Origin: Acidobacteriota bacterium
GTDB lineage: Bacteria; Acidobacteriota; Vicinamibacteria; Vicinamibacterales; Fen-181
DNA length: 64,000 nt
Assembly (NCBI GenBank): GCA_003170135.1
Contig: PMZR01000119.1
Coordinates: forward strand, 71,600-135,599
Reading direction: 5' to 3'
Part shown: one piece after another, positions 17,146 through 26,181 of the stretch
How positions within the stretch are numbered: the stretch's first letter is position 1
Layout of the letters: every line of letters begins with the position of its first letter
Translations under genes and position numbers: made by a program
The notes under the pieces: generated by a model
Database searches by the model: none
Seen by the model: only the letters and a program-made list of their open reading frames with translations
What the model was told of the DNA's origin: nothing

Positions 17146-17840
17146 TGCGACACCCACTTGGCCGTGCGAAAGTCGAAACGGAGTACGCGGATGCGCCCCG
17201 TCACACCAAGCACCCGCACGGCCAACTGTTGCTTGCCTCGTCCACGGATGTAGAAGGTGCCCGAGGTTGCGGACCCGCCCGGACTGAACGACAGCAGGTC
17301 GCTGCGGCCGAAGCGGACCGGATCGCTGCCTGCCTCCAGAGTGCCGGCATCGTCGATCGCCGTTACGCCGTCGACGATGCCGAACGCAACGCCGGGAAAC
17401 TTCTCGTCCAGCCGCTCGGGACAGCCAATCGGCCGGTCGATGTTGCGACTGATGTCCGGTGTGCGCACGCCGTTGCGGTTGCCGTCGACATAGAAGGTAT
17501 AGGTATAGGCCGACGGCTGTCCTTCGATGCGCAGGGCCACGTACACGGACCGCTTGACCGCCTCCATGCGCGCGAGGTTGAGCCTGCCTGCCAGGTAATG
17601 CGCCGCGCCCTGCGTTCTGGACGCGTCGAGCGACGACAGCATGAGAGGGACGGCGATGCCCGCCAGGACGACCAGCAATCCGCTCACGAACAACGTCTCG
17701 AGCAATGAGAAGCCGCCGGCGAGCACCGGAATCGCGCCGCGACGGCCAGACAGCCGCGCCCTCCCTTCGACACGTGATCTCGCCGGGTCGGGCACCATGT
17801 CGCATGATGCCTGCGGAGGGGCGGCTGGCTGGCGCGTCAC
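17142..17840 (-). CDS. GspH/FimT-type pseudopilin
   Basis: 232 aa from GTG 17840, three bases after the comEA stop; ATG 17798 is an alternative. A type III signal with the prepilin peptidase motif, GFSLLETLFVSGLLVVLAG, lies near residues 43-62. Cleavage would be after the Gly, leaving FSLLE with Glu5. The remainder is the GspH/FimT globular domain, ending in a beta-rich segment (RIRVLRFDFRTAKW). It is a minor pseudopilin of type IV pili or type II secretion. The unusually long leader before the cleavage site favours the downstream start. Confidence 0.8.
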   Translation of the reverse strand: MTRQPAAPPQASCDMVPDPARSRVEGRARLSGRRGAIPVLAGGFSLLETLFVSGLLVVLAGIAVPLMLSSLDASRTQGAAHYLAGRLNLARMEAVKRSVYVALRIEGQPSAYTYTFYVDGNRNGVRTPDISRNIDRPIGCPERLDEKFPGVAFGIVDGVTAIDDAGTLEAGSDPVRFGRSDLLSFSPGGSATSGTFYIRGRGKQQLAVRVLGVTGRIRVLRFDFRTAKWVSQ

Positions 17841-17843
17841 GGG

Positions 17844-18179
17844 CTACTGTCCGTTCGACGTCGGTTTGGTCGGCCCGACCGCGAGCCGGTTCTTCATCTT
17901 CAGGAAGGCCTTCTCGCCGATGCCCTTGACGTTCATCACGTCCTCGATCTTCCTGAACTGTCCGTTCTTCTGGCGGTACTCGATGATCCGCGCCGCGACC
18001 TTCGCGCCGACGCCGGGCAGCGAGTCGAGCTGCTCCGCGGTCGCCGTGTTCAGGTTGACCACCGCGGTAGAGGCCGCGGCGGTGCTCTTGGCTGGCTGCG
18101 GCTTCTGGGCCTCGACCCATGTCTGCGCGCCGACCAGGAGGGCCATGAGAACGATGGTGCAAGCTGCGAGACGATGCAT
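17844..18179 (-). CDS. ComEA-like helix-hairpin-helix DNA-binding protein
   Basis: 111 aa from ATG 18179 with AGAGGAG upstream. A signal peptide covers the first ~24 residues. The rest is a ComEA-type pair of helix-hairpin-helix motifs (NLNTATAEQLDSLPGVGAKV, then VMNVKGIGEKAFLKMKNRL). Periplasmic ComEA binds incoming DNA during natural transformation. The genes immediately downstream, for a pseudopilin and a PilZ protein, fit a small pilus/competence operon. Confidence 0.82.
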   Translation of the reverse strand: MHRLAACTIVLMALLVGAQTWVEAQKPQPAKSTAAASTAVVNLNTATAEQLDSLPGVGAKVAARIIEYRQKNGQFRKIEDVMNVKGIGEKAFLKMKNRLAVGPTKPTSNGQ

Positions 18180-18876
18180 GCGCGGACTCCTCTCTTGAAA
18201 CGCGGGGACCACCCCGCGGCGCGCTTCGCGCGCTTGGTTGGGTTGTTGAAACGGGCCGCTGTTGCTCGGCAGGTCGAGACAGGTGACAGGGCTGCCCGGC
18301 GTCAGGGCCGGGCCGGAGCAGGCCCGCCGCCTGTCCCGCCGCCTGGCGGGCCGAGATTGAAGTCCCACCGGCATTCGCCGCACCGGGCTTCTACCACGGA
18401 GCGCCAGCGTCGGCCTGCGCTGACGCGTCGAGGAGGTCGGCTCCACGCGTGGCGTGTGGTCTACGCGCACGAGCAACAAACAAGAACGCGGCCGGGATCG
18501 GCGTGGCGCGCGCAGCCGGGGAAGTTGCAGAGCAGATGCGTGTTACGCGGGTAGCGGCACCCCACCGTGGCGCGCATGGGCGCGGTGCGCCAGGAGTTGT
18601 CGACTCGAGTTGCCGTGTCCGGACGACCGATCGGATGGCAGGCCGGCGTTTCGATGGCGAAACGAGGAATCCCGGCCGATCGTGGATCGGTCAACCGGCG
18701 TTGCAGCCGAGCGGCGTGTCGTCACTACGTCTCGCCGAGCGCCGGCCACCGGGGGAGCAGGCCGCCAGAGCGACGCGAGCTCCGCCCTCGTTCGCGGTCA
18801 GCAGGTGGCAGGGCGCAGTTGCCTGAGCGCGGTCGGGCGCGAGGGCGCCAAGGGTATGATGGGGACGGAGCCGCCC
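18180..18876. other. Intergenic region without a supported gene
   Basis: About 700 bases between the divergent comEA and PilT-like genes. Frames reading through it have compositions typical of shadows (Arg-rich, no motif). A short GC-rich hairpin (GGCCCGCC and GGCGGGCC arms near 18320-18360) is the only structure I can see. Promoters for both flanking genes must lie here, but I find no convincing -35/-10 pair, tRNA or riboswitch. Confidence 0.5.
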
Positions 18877-20037
18877 ATGAACGACCAGCCGTCCGATCCC
18901 GATCTCGTCGCCCGCGACCTGAACGCGCTGGTCGCGGAGCCGGCGCGCAGGCCCGCCTTCGGCACCGATGTCGCGCGCCTGGAAGCGTGGCTGGCGCTCG
19001 TCGCGCCCAATCGCGCCAGCGATCTGCTGCTGGTCGCTGGCGCGCCGCCTTGCATCCGCGTGGACAGCCTGGTCCGGACGCTCGAGGGCGAAGGGCCGCT
19101 CGACGGTCTCGACATCGAGGAAGCCGTGCTGCCGGCGCTGCCGCCGCACGCCCGCCGTCGATACGAGGAGACGCACATCACCGACGCCGCGCTGAAGTTC
19201 CCGGGCCTGGGGCGCTTCCGCGTCAACCTGCACCACGAACGGGGCCGCGCCGCCGCTGCCATCCGCGCGCTGCCCGCCGCGGTACCGCGCCTCGACAGCC
19301 TCAACCTGCCGCCGGGCGTCGAGCTCCTCAGCCGCATCCCGCACGGCCTGGTCCTCATCGGCGGCCCTACCGGCTCCGGCAAGACGACGACGCTCGCCGC
19401 GCTGGTCGAGGAGATCAACCGGCGCGACCGGCGCCACATCCTGACCATCGAAGATCCGATCGAGTACGAGCACGTTCACCTGCGCAGCCTGGTCGAGCAG
19501 GTGGAGATCGGCATCGACGCGCCCGACTTCCCCACCGCGCTGCGCGCCGCCGTCCGCCAGGCGCCCGACGTCATCGTCGTCGGCGAGATGCGCGATCCCG
19601 AGACGATGCAGATGGCGCTGGCGGCGGCCGAGACGGGACACCTGGTGCTGTCGACGGTGCATACGACCGATGTCAGCTCCGCGGTCTCGCGCATCGCGGA
19701 CGGCTTTCCGCTGGAGCGCCAGAACACGGTGCGGCAGGAACTGGCGATGGGCCTGGCGGCCGTGCTGACGCAGACGCTCATCCCGCGCATCGGCGGCGGG
19801 CGCGTGCCGGCGGCGGAGTTGCTCGTCGTGGGTTACGGCGCGCGCCAGCACATTCGCAAGAACGCGCTGCAGCACCTGCACCAGGAGATCACGATCACGC
19901 GCAAGGCTGGATCGTTCACGATCGAGGAGTCGCTTGTCACGCTCGTCAGGAACGGCTGGATCGAGCGCAACGAGGCGATGCTGCGGGCGGGCCACGTGGC
20001 GGAGTTCGAGAGCGCGCTGGCCGCGGCGGGACTCTAG
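18877..20037 (+). CDS. PilT-like twitching motility / retraction ATPase
   Basis: 386 aa from ATG 18877, chosen because GGACGGAG precedes it by six bases; ATG 18856 is also in frame. It has the PilT order: an N-terminal PAS-like domain, then Walker [12 protein letters not shown], an Asp box ([10 protein letters not shown]), Walker B-like [15 protein letters not shown] and a His box ([13 protein letters not shown]). The C-terminal AIRNLIRE-type motif of canonical PilT is only loosely conserved ([11 protein letters not shown]). It may be a PilT paralogue such as PilU. It powers pilus retraction at the inner membrane. Its stop overlaps the convergent kinase stop on CTAG. Confidence 0.9.
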   Translation: MNDQPSDPDLVARDLNALVAEPARRPAFGTDVARLEAWLALVAPNRASDLLLVAGAPPCIRVDSLVRTLEGEGPLDGLDIEEAVLPALPPHARRRYEETHITDAALKFPGLGRFRVNLHHERGRAAAAIRALPAAVPRLDSLNLPPGVELLSRIPHGLVLIGGPTGSGKTTTLAALVEEINRRDRRHILTIEDPIEYEHVHLRSLVEQVEIGIDAPDFPTALRAAVRQAPDVIVVGEMRDPETMQMALAAAETGHLVLSTVHTTDVSSAVSRIADGFPLERQNTVRQELAMGLAAVLTQTLIPRIGGGRVPAAELLVVGYGARQHIRKNALQHLHQEITITRKAGSFTIEESLVTLVRNGWIERNEAMLRAGHVAEFESALAAAGL

Positions 20038-21884
20038 CGCGTCTCGATGGCCTTCAGCAACTCGTCGGCGCGGATCGGTTTCGAGACGTAGCCGTCCATG
20101 CCCGCAGCGAGGCAACGCTCGCGATCGCTTTCGAGCGCGTGCGCGGTCATCGCGATGATGCGCATGTGGCCGCCCCTGGTCTTCTCCGTCTCCCGGATGA
20201 CGGCGGTGGCCTCGAAGCCGTCCACCACCGGCATCTCGACGTCCATCAAGACGAGGTCGAACGCGGCGGTCGCCAACCTGTCCAGCGCCTCGCGCCCGTT
20301 GGTGACGCTCTCCACCGCGTGCCCGCGCTTCTCGAGCACGCTCATCACAATCCTGCGGTTCACGAGGTTATCGTCGGCCAACAGCACCCGGAGTTTCGCC
20401 GTGCGCTCGGGCAACGGTTCGCGCGCAACCGGCACGGGGGGCGGTTCGACTCCGCGCGGCCGGGCCCCGAGCGTCCCAACGAGCGCCTCGAGCAACTCCG
20501 AGTGTCCCACCGGCTTCACCAGGTAGGCCGCCACGCCCAGGGCGCGGCAGCGGGCGGCGTCGCCGCGCTGGCCGGCGGAACTGAGCATCATGATCGTCGC
20601 CGTCGAACAGCGCGGATCGGCCTTCATGCGTTCGACGAGCGTGAACCCGTCCATCTCGGGCATCATCGCGTCGACCAGCACGACGGCAAACGGCCGGCCG
20701 GCACCGGCGGCCTCGCCCAGCGAAGCCAGCGCGGCGCGAGCATCCGCCGCGAGCGTCGGCACCATGCCCCAGCTCGCCGTTTGCTCGTCGAGGATTCGGC
20801 GGTTCGTGCCGTTGTCGTCGACGATGAGGACCGGTACGCCTCGCAGCGCCGCGGCGCCGAGAGGGGTTTCAACGCGGGCGTCGGGAGCGACCCCGAAGTG
20901 CGCGGTGAAGTGAAACGTGCTGCCACGCCCCTCCACGCTCTCGACCCACAGGCGCCCGCCGAACATCTCCGCCAGCCGCCGTGAGATGGTCAACCCCAGG
21001 CCGGTGCCGCCGTAGCGCCGGGCGGTCGAGCCGTCGGCCTGCGTGAACGCACCGAAGATGGCGCTCTGCCGGTCGGCAGGAATGCCGATGCCGGTATCCG
21101 TCACGCCCACGTGCAATACGACGCCGTCTGCTGTTTCGGACTGCCGCTCCACCTCGACGGTCACCTCGCCGCGCTCGGTGAACTTCACGGCGTTGCCGAC
21201 CAGGTTGACGATGATCTGGCGCAGGCGGCCGGGATCGCCGACGAGCACCTGCGGCACGTCCGGCCGCACGCGGTGATTCAGTTGCAGCCCTTTCTCGTGC
21301 GCGCGCAGCGCCAGCACTTTCACCGTCGCTTCCAGGCGGCCGCGCAGATCGAATTCCACCGCTTCGAAATCGAGCTTGCCCGCCTCCATCTTCGAGAAAT
21401 CCAGGATGTCGTTGATGACGGTCAGCAGCGAGTCCGCGCAGCTCTTGGCCATGCCCAGGTATTCGCGCTGCTCGGCGGTCAGCTCGGTGTCGAGCGCGAG
21501 ATCGGTCATCCCCATCATGCCAGCGATCGGCGTCCGCAGTTCATGGCTCATGTTCGCCAGGAACTCGCTGCGCACGCGGCTGGCCGCCTCGGCCTCTTCC
21601 TTCGCCATCACCAGTTCGTCTTCCGCCTGCTTGCGCACCGTGACGTCCTCGGCGATGCCCACCGTACGGTTGACGAAGTGTCCCGACGCGTCGAAGATGG
21701 GGAACACACGGGCAAAGATGTGGCGAACCGAGCCGTCCGGGCGCCGGATGCGATACGCAACGTGGCCTGCAAGTCCGCGGGCGCAGCCGGCCAGCATCTG
21801 CTCCAGGGCGGCGCGTCCTCGGGGTGCACGCTCTCCTTCCAGGCATACGGGGAGGCGTAGGCCTCTTCGCGCGGCCGGCCCCAC
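20034..21884 (-). CDS. Hybrid sensor histidine kinase, C-terminal part (downstream of a frameshift)
   Basis: This frame, used from about 21815 down, encodes the end of a PAS/PAC domain ([19 protein letters not shown]), HisKA with the phospho-acceptor His in [18 protein letters not shown], HATPase_c with N, G1 (DTGIGI), F and G2 (GGTGLGL) boxes, and two receiver domains, each with a phospho-acceptor Asp ([24 protein letters not shown]). The preceding PAS domains are in another frame (21608-22924). One base appears missing near 21815. The two parts together form a single ~970-residue cytosolic hybrid kinase. As sequenced, the kinase cannot be made from one start without frameshifting. Confidence 0.85.
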   Translation of the reverse strand: MGPAARRGLRLPVCLEGERAPRGRAALEQMLAGCARGLAGHVAYRIRRPDGSVRHIFARVFPIFDASGHFVNRTVGIAEDVTVRKQAEDELVMAKEEAEAASRVRSEFLANMSHELRTPIAGMMGMTDLALDTELTAEQREYLGMAKSCADSLLTVINDILDFSKMEAGKLDFEAVEFDLRGRLEATVKVLALRAHEKGLQLNHRVRPDVPQVLVGDPGRLRQIIVNLVGNAVKFTERGEVTVEVERQSETADGVVLHVGVTDTGIGIPADRQSAIFGAFTQADGSTARRYGGTGLGLTISRRLAEMFGGRLWVESVEGRGSTFHFTAHFGVAPDARVETPLGAAALRGVPVLIVDDNGTNRRILDEQTASWGMVPTLAADARAALASLGEAAGAGRPFAVVLVDAMMPEMDGFTLVERMKADPRCSTATIMMLSSAGQRGDAARCRALGVAAYLVKPVGHSELLEALVGTLGARPRGVEPPPVPVAREPLPERTAKLRVLLADDNLVNRRIVMSVLEKRGHAVESVTNGREALDRLATAAFDLVLMDVEMPVVDGFEATAVIRETEKTRGGHMRIIAMTAHALESDRERCLAAGMDGYVSKPIRADELLKAIETR

Positions 21885-22924
21885 ACTTTCTCGTATGTCG
21901 GGCTCAGGTACGTCATCCGGAGCGGGTTCTCGGTGACGACGAAGAACACCTCGTCGATGTTCTCGGCCAGCTCGCGGAAGCGCTCCTCGCTCTCACGCAG
22001 CGCGCGTTCCGCCTCCTTCCGTTTCGACATGTCCCAGCAGGTTCCTTCGATGACGGCCGGGCGCCCCTGGTCGTCCTCGATCAGGCACACGTTCACGACG
22101 GCCCAGACGGGCGTTCCGTCGGCGCGCCTGAGCCTGACCTCGAGGTTCTCGACAGTCTTCTCCTGGAACAGCCGGCCGAACTCCCGCGCGCCCTCTTCCG
22201 GATCGAAGAACACGTGCCGAGGTCCCAGGGCGCGGAACTCGTCCACGGATCGATAACCGAAAATCCGGAGCAGCGCCGGGTTGCAGTCGAGCATGGTGCT
22301 GTCCGGCGCCAGCCGGAACACGCCGGCGAGATTGCGTTCGAACAGCAGCCGATACTGCTGCTCTGATTTTCGCGGCGCGTCCTCGGCTCGCTTGCGCTTG
22401 CTGATGTCGACGGATACGCCGATGATGCACGGCTGGCCGTCAATGACCAGGCGGTTCAATGTGATGAGACAGTGCCTCAGGCGGCCTGCGGCGGTCATCA
22501 GCGCGGCCTCCTCTTCGCTGCTGCCTTGTTCGAACGCCAGCCGGACCGCACGCTCCATCGCGGGTCGGCTCTCGGGCGCCACCGTGTCCAGGGGAGTCAT
22601 TCCAGCCAGTTGCGCGGGGGAGTAGCCGGAGGCCTGTTCGAACATCGGGCTCCACCGCAGGAGTCGTCCGGACTGGTCGAAGATGCAAAAGGGTACCGGG
22701 AGATTCCGGAGGATCGACTCCAGGGAATCACTACCGGCGCCGGACGCCGGGTCGGACGGACGAGTTCCCAAAGCGGTGCGCGCGCCGCCTTCAGGTGTCT
22801 GCCCCGACTGCGAGGGAATCTTGGTCAAGTCGGCTCCTGCAGCCCGGCCGTCCAGCCGCACCTCGGGTGCATTCCGCTTGCAGAATGGCCGGATCAACCC
22901 CGAAGCTGGCGGGTCGCCGGCCAA
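21608..22924 (-). CDS. Hybrid sensor histidine kinase, N-terminal PAS part (ends at a frameshift)
   Basis: Coding in this frame is convincing from about 22860 to 21816. It has a PAS domain ([20 protein letters not shown]), a PAC end ([10 protein letters not shown]), a second PAS/PAC ([19 protein letters not shown] to [13 protein letters not shown]) and a third PAS ([19 protein letters not shown]) to ESVHPED. After PED the sequence falls out of frame. Adding one base at 21815/21816 joins it to [10 protein letters not shown] in the kinase frame. The start is unclear: TTG 22924 and GTG 22861 are candidates without a good ribosome-binding site. There is no membrane segment, so sensing would be intracellular. 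Confidence 0.8.
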   Translation of the reverse strand: MAGDPPASGLIRPFCKRNAPEVRLDGRAAGADLTKIPSQSGQTPEGGARTALGTRPSDPASGAGSDSLESILRNLPVPFCIFDQSGRLLRWSPMFEQASGYSPAQLAGMTPLDTVAPESRPAMERAVRLAFEQGSSEEEAALMTAAGRLRHCLITLNRLVIDGQPCIIGVSVDISKRKRAEDAPRKSEQQYRLLFERNLAGVFRLAPDSTMLDCNPALLRIFGYRSVDEFRALGPRHVFFDPEEGAREFGRLFQEKTVENLEVRLRRADGTPVWAVVNVCLIEDDQGRPAVIEGTCWDMSKRKEAERALRESEERFRELAENIDEVFFVVTENPLRMTYLSPTYEKVWGRPREEAYASPYAWKESVHPEDAPPWSRCWPAAPADLQATLRIASGARTARFATSLPVCSPSSTRRDTSSTVRWASPRTSRCASRRKTNW

Positions 22925-22993
22925 CGTACATCGTCGGGAACCCCCGGGCTGAGAACTATGAGGTGGGCATGCGGTGATGTCAAGAACCGGCGG

Positions 22994-23944
22994 CTACGAA
23001 GCGGCCGGTGCGCGCTCGGAGGACTGATGCCAGTCGAGCGTTCGCTTCAGCCCCTCCTCGAACGACACGATGGGCTCGTAGCCGAGCAGCCGGTGCGCCT
23101 TCGAGATGTCCGCCTGCGAGTGCTTGACGTCACCGGCCCGCGCCTCGGCGTAAATCGGATCCCCCGCACCTCCGGTCAGCGCCTTCAGCGTCGCGAACAG
23201 GTCATTGAGCGAGATGCGTCCGCCGGTGGCGACGTTGATGGTCTCGCCGGCGACCCGCGGCGCGTGGCATGCGCGCAGCACGCCGTCCACGACGTTGGCG
23301 ACGTAGGTGAAATCACGCGTCTGCTCGCCGTCGCCGAAAATCGTCGGCGAACGACCCTCCACGAGCGCGCTGATGAAGAGCGAGATGACGCCCGAGTAGG
23401 GAGACGACGGGTCCTGGCGTGGCCCGAACACGTTGAAATAGCGGATGGTCACCGTTTCGAAGCCGTACAGCCGCGTGAACATGCGGCCGTACTGCTCGCC
23501 CACGAGCTTCTGCAGCGCGTAGGGCGAGAGCGGCGAGGTGGCCATGTCCTCGTGCTTGGGCAGCGTCGGGGTGTCCCCGTAGGCGGACGAGGAGCCGGCA
23601 TAGACGAGGCGCTTCACGCCCGCGTCGCGCGCGGCCACCAGGACGCTCAGCGTTGCGTCGATGTTGGACCGGTTGGACGTGATCGGATCCTGGACCGACC
23701 GAGGCACCGACGGGATGGCCGCCTGGTGCAGGACGTAGTCCACACCAGCGACCGCGCGGCGCGCCACGTCGACGTCCGCCAGGTCGCCTTCGACCAGTTC
23801 CGCGCCCGGCGCGGCCGCCAGGTTCTGCCGCTTGCCGGTGCTCAGGTTGTCCACCACGCGCACGCGGTCGCCGCGCCGCGTGAGTTCGGCCGCCAGATGC
23901 GATCCGATGAAGCCTGCGCCGCCGGTCACGAGGTAGATGGACAT
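22994..23944 (-). CDS. NAD-dependent sugar epimerase (UDP-GlcNAc/UDP-glucose 4-epimerase type)
   Basis: 316 aa. The extended SDR family is shown by GGAGFIGSH (residues 8-16, NAD binding), a GSSSAYGD segment carrying the catalytic Ser, and YALQK with the catalytic Tyr/Lys. A substrate-side segment, RYFNVFGPRQDPSSPYSGV, resembles WbpP/Gne-type UDP-GlcNAc(A) 4-epimerases. The cytosolic product would supply sugar nucleotides for polysaccharide. The ATG at 23944 is followed directly by the dinucleotide fold. It stands alone between the kinase and a repeat. Confidence 0.85.
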   Translation of the reverse strand: MSIYLVTGGAGFIGSHLAAELTRRGDRVRVVDNLSTGKRQNLAAAPGAELVEGDLADVDVARRAVAGVDYVLHQAAIPSVPRSVQDPITSNRSNIDATLSVLVAARDAGVKRLVYAGSSSAYGDTPTLPKHEDMATSPLSPYALQKLVGEQYGRMFTRLYGFETVTIRYFNVFGPRQDPSSPYSGVISLFISALVEGRSPTIFGDGEQTRDFTYVANVVDGVLRACHAPRVAGETINVATGGRISLNDLFATLKALTGGAGDPIYAEARAGDVKHSQADISKAHRLLGYEPIVSFEEGLKRTLDWHQSSERAPAAS

Positions 23945-23953
23945 GGGATGAAT

Positions 23954-24081
23954 GTGCTGAGTGCTATGTGCTACGTGCTGAGTGCTGGTGCTACGTGCTG
24001 GGTGCTATGTGCTGAGTGTTGGTGCCACGTGCTGAGTGCGCGCCAGTGTCGGCTCTCCCACGCGCACAGCACCAAGCACCC
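23954..24081. repeat. GTGCTGAGTGCTA-type tandem word repeat
   Basis: About eight degenerate copies of a 10-11-bp word (GTGCTGAGTGCT, GTGCTATGTGCT, GTGCTACGTGCT) run from 23954 to 24040. A short opposite arm (CACAGCACCAAGCACC) lies at 24065-24080. The array fills the gap between the epimerase gene and rnpB. The same word family recurs at 37117-37264 and 53139-53285. Confidence 0.85.
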
Positions 24082-24089
24082 TGTGAGAA

Positions 24090-24635
24090 GTGGCCGCAGT
24101 GGAGCCGTAAGCCGAATCCTGTTTCCGCCATCGCCCCACGCCCTCGCGAACTCTCGCTCGCGCGACGCGAACCGACAACGGACGACGACCATTCCTCTAG
24201 TCCCGTCATCACTGACGGAATCCAGCGACCGACCCGGAGGCTTCGGACGGGCCGTCCTCAAACGCCTCCCTATTTGGTCTTGCTCCATGCGGGGTTTTGC
24301 CTGCCACCGACCTTACGGCCGGCGCGGTGCGCTCTTACCGCACCTTTTCACCCTTACTCGCCTACGCCCTCCGGGCTACGGCGCAGCAAGCCTCGATGGC
24401 TTGCCGCACCGCGCTTCGAGCAGCAGACCACGAAGGCCTGCCACGACGAAGCGCCGAAGGCGCGAAGTCGGGCGGTATATTTTCTGTGCCACTTTCCTTC
24501 AGGTTGCCCTGACCGGGTGTTACCCGGCGCATTGCCCTGCGGAGTTCGGACTTTCCTCTCCCTGGGGGCGGACGAGCGCCCGTAAGCGCCCGCTCGCCGG
24601 CCAGGCAGCGGTCGTCTGGCTCACTGCGGCCGAAC
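24090..24635 (-). ncRNA. rnpB: RNase P RNA (type A), with an enlarged insert
   Basis: The minus strand contains the conserved 5' core GAGGAAAGTCCGAACTCC (near 24543-24560), the ACAGAAAATATACCGCC region, AGGGTGAAAAGGTGCGGTAA with GAGCGCACCGC, GACCAAATAGGG, and the 3' core AGGATTCGGCTTACGG. The P1 helix is formed by GGCCGCAGTG (24631-24622) and CACTGCGGCC (24101-24092). RNase P RNA is the catalytic subunit that matures tRNA 5' ends. At about 545 nt it is longer than the usual 350-420 nt because of a roughly 110-nt GC-rich insert at about 24358-24470, where the P12 region belongs. Confidence 0.95.
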
Positions 24636-24650
24636 GGTTGTCAAAGAACT

Positions 24651-26030
24651 CTACTGATCGGTCTCCTGCCGGATGTTGTACTGCTCCAGCTTCTTGTACA
24701 GGTTACTACGCGGCGTGCCGATCGCCTCGGCCGTCTTCGAGATGTTCCAGGCGTTCTCCCGCAATTTCTGCACCAGGAACGAGCGTTCGGCGGTTTCCTT
24801 GAACTCGCGCAGCGTCCCCGGCGCTTCACCGCCCTCGCCATCGTCGGTCGCCACCACCGTCCGCGTCTCGCTGCGCAGCGGTTCGGGCAGATCGTGAACG
24901 TCGACGGTGTCGCCGGAGGTCATGATGATCACCCGCTCGATGGTGTTGCGCAGCTCGCGGATGTTGCCCTTCCACCGGTAGTGCTGCAGCGCGTCGATGG
25001 CCGACGGCGTGAACCGTTTCGGCCGGAAGTTGTTCTCGCGCGCGAACAGGTCCGCGAAGTGCCGTGCCAGCAGCGGGATGTCCTCGGCGCGATCCCGCAG
25101 CGGCGGCACGGAAATCGGGATGACACTGAGCCTGAAGAACAGGTCCTCGCGAAACGTTCCCCGCTCGATTTCCCGTTCGAGATCCTTGTTGGTAGCGGCA
25201 ATCACGCGCACATCCACCTTCAGGGTCCGCGCCGAGCCGACGCGCTCGACCTCGCCTTCCTGCAGCACGCGCAGTACCTTGGCCTGCGTCTTCAGGCTCA
25301 TGTCACCGATCTCGTCCAGGAAGATGGTCCCGCGGTCCGCCTGCTCGAACTTGCCGATCTGCTTCTCGGTCGCGCCCGTGAACGATCCTTTTTCGTGGCC
25401 GAACAGCTCCGACTCGATGAGATCGTCGGGAATCGCGGCGCAGTTCACCTGGACGAACCGCTCGCGCCGCCGCAGGCTGTTGGCGTGGATCATGCGCGCC
25501 ACCAGCTCCTTGCCTACGCCGCTCTCGCCCTGAATGAGGACGGTGGCGTTGGTGGGCGCCGCGCGCCGCACGGCGTCGACGATCTGCTTGAGCGACGGGC
25601 TCGCGCCCACCATCTCGTGGCGCACTTCCACGGCGCGCCGCAGCGATCGGTTCTCGTCGCGCAGGCGGCTCTGATCGAGCGCATTGCGAATGGTCAGCAG
25701 CACGCGGTCGCTCGCCAGCGGCTTCTCGATGAAGTCGAAGGCCCCGAGCTTGGTCGCCTCGACGGCGGTGCTCACGGTGCCGTGCCCGGAGATCATGACG
25801 ACGGGCAGCTGTTCGGAGATCGCCTTGATGCGCCCCAGGACGTCGAGCCCGTCCATGCCCGGCATCTTGATGTCGAGAAACACCATGTCGGGCCCGTCGC
25901 GTTCGACGGCGGCGATCGCGTCCTGCCCGCCGTGGGCGCCCAGGAACTCGTAGCCTTCGTACTCCAGGATCATCCGCATCGAGTCGCGGATCGCCGCCTC
26001 ATCGTCGACAACGAGAATGCGAGATTTCAT
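24651..26030 (-). CDS. NtrC/NtrX-family sigma-54-dependent response regulator
   Basis: 459 aa from ATG 26030; a GTG three codons earlier is possible. The receiver domain (residues 1-120) has the phospho-acceptor Asp in MVFLDIKMPGMDG. The AAA+ domain carries Walker A GESGVGKE, a GAFTGA loop in the variant form GSFTGA, and Walker B GTIFLDEIGD. A Fis-type HTH ends the protein (WNISKTAEAIGTPRSNLYKK). The all-domain organisation matches NtrX and ZraR-type regulators. No partner kinase lies next to it. It is the only intact sigma-54 activator in the window. Confidence 0.9.
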   Translation of the reverse strand: MKSRILVVDDEAAIRDSMRMILEYEGYEFLGAHGGQDAIAAVERDGPDMVFLDIKMPGMDGLDVLGRIKAISEQLPVVMISGHGTVSTAVEATKLGAFDFIEKPLASDRVLLTIRNALDQSRLRDENRSLRRAVEVRHEMVGASPSLKQIVDAVRRAAPTNATVLIQGESGVGKELVARMIHANSLRRRERFVQVNCAAIPDDLIESELFGHEKGSFTGATEKQIGKFEQADRGTIFLDEIGDMSLKTQAKVLRVLQEGEVERVGSARTLKVDVRVIAATNKDLEREIERGTFREDLFFRLSVIPISVPPLRDRAEDIPLLARHFADLFARENNFRPKRFTPSAIDALQHYRWKGNIRELRNTIERVIIMTSGDTVDVHDLPEPLRSETRTVVATDDGEGGEAPGTLREFKETAERSFLVQKLRENAWNISKTAEAIGTPRSNLYKKLEQYNIRQETDQ

Positions 26031-26082
26031 AGGGTGCACGGGGCGGGGGGCGTCGATCAGTGCAAAGCCGCAGCGGTGGCCC

Positions 26083-26181
26083 GTAGCCGGCAGTCAGCAG
26101 GCGCTGGCATCGCCACCGCCCGTCATCGGCGCCCTACAGTCTGCTCACTACTGCCTACTGCCTACTGTCTACTTCTACTGT
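26083..26181. repeat. CAGTAGACAGTAGGC-type word repeat with inverted arm
   Basis: A short arm (GTAGCCGGCAGTCAGCAG, 26083-26100) faces a longer arm of repeated CTACTGCCTACTGTCTACT words (26146-26181). The repeat lies between the htrA stop and the regulator start, and its end overlaps the htrA stop codon. The same words occur at 32509-32543 and 58386-58527. Confidence 0.75.

Noticed and set aside
16777-18162. 461-residue minus-strand frame covering PilZ, FimT and part of ComEA
   Set aside because: Only the last 122 residues (PilZ) are real; the rest is the shadow of the pseudopilin and comEA genes in another frame.
18400-18600. c-di-GMP (GEMM) riboswitch upstream of the pilus genes
   Set aside because: PilZ and pilus neighbours made it attractive, but the conserved GEMM core sequences are absent on both strands.
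23954-24081. Possible CRISPR array
   Set aside because: The words are degenerate and contiguous, with no constant 25-35-bp repeat and no unique spacers.
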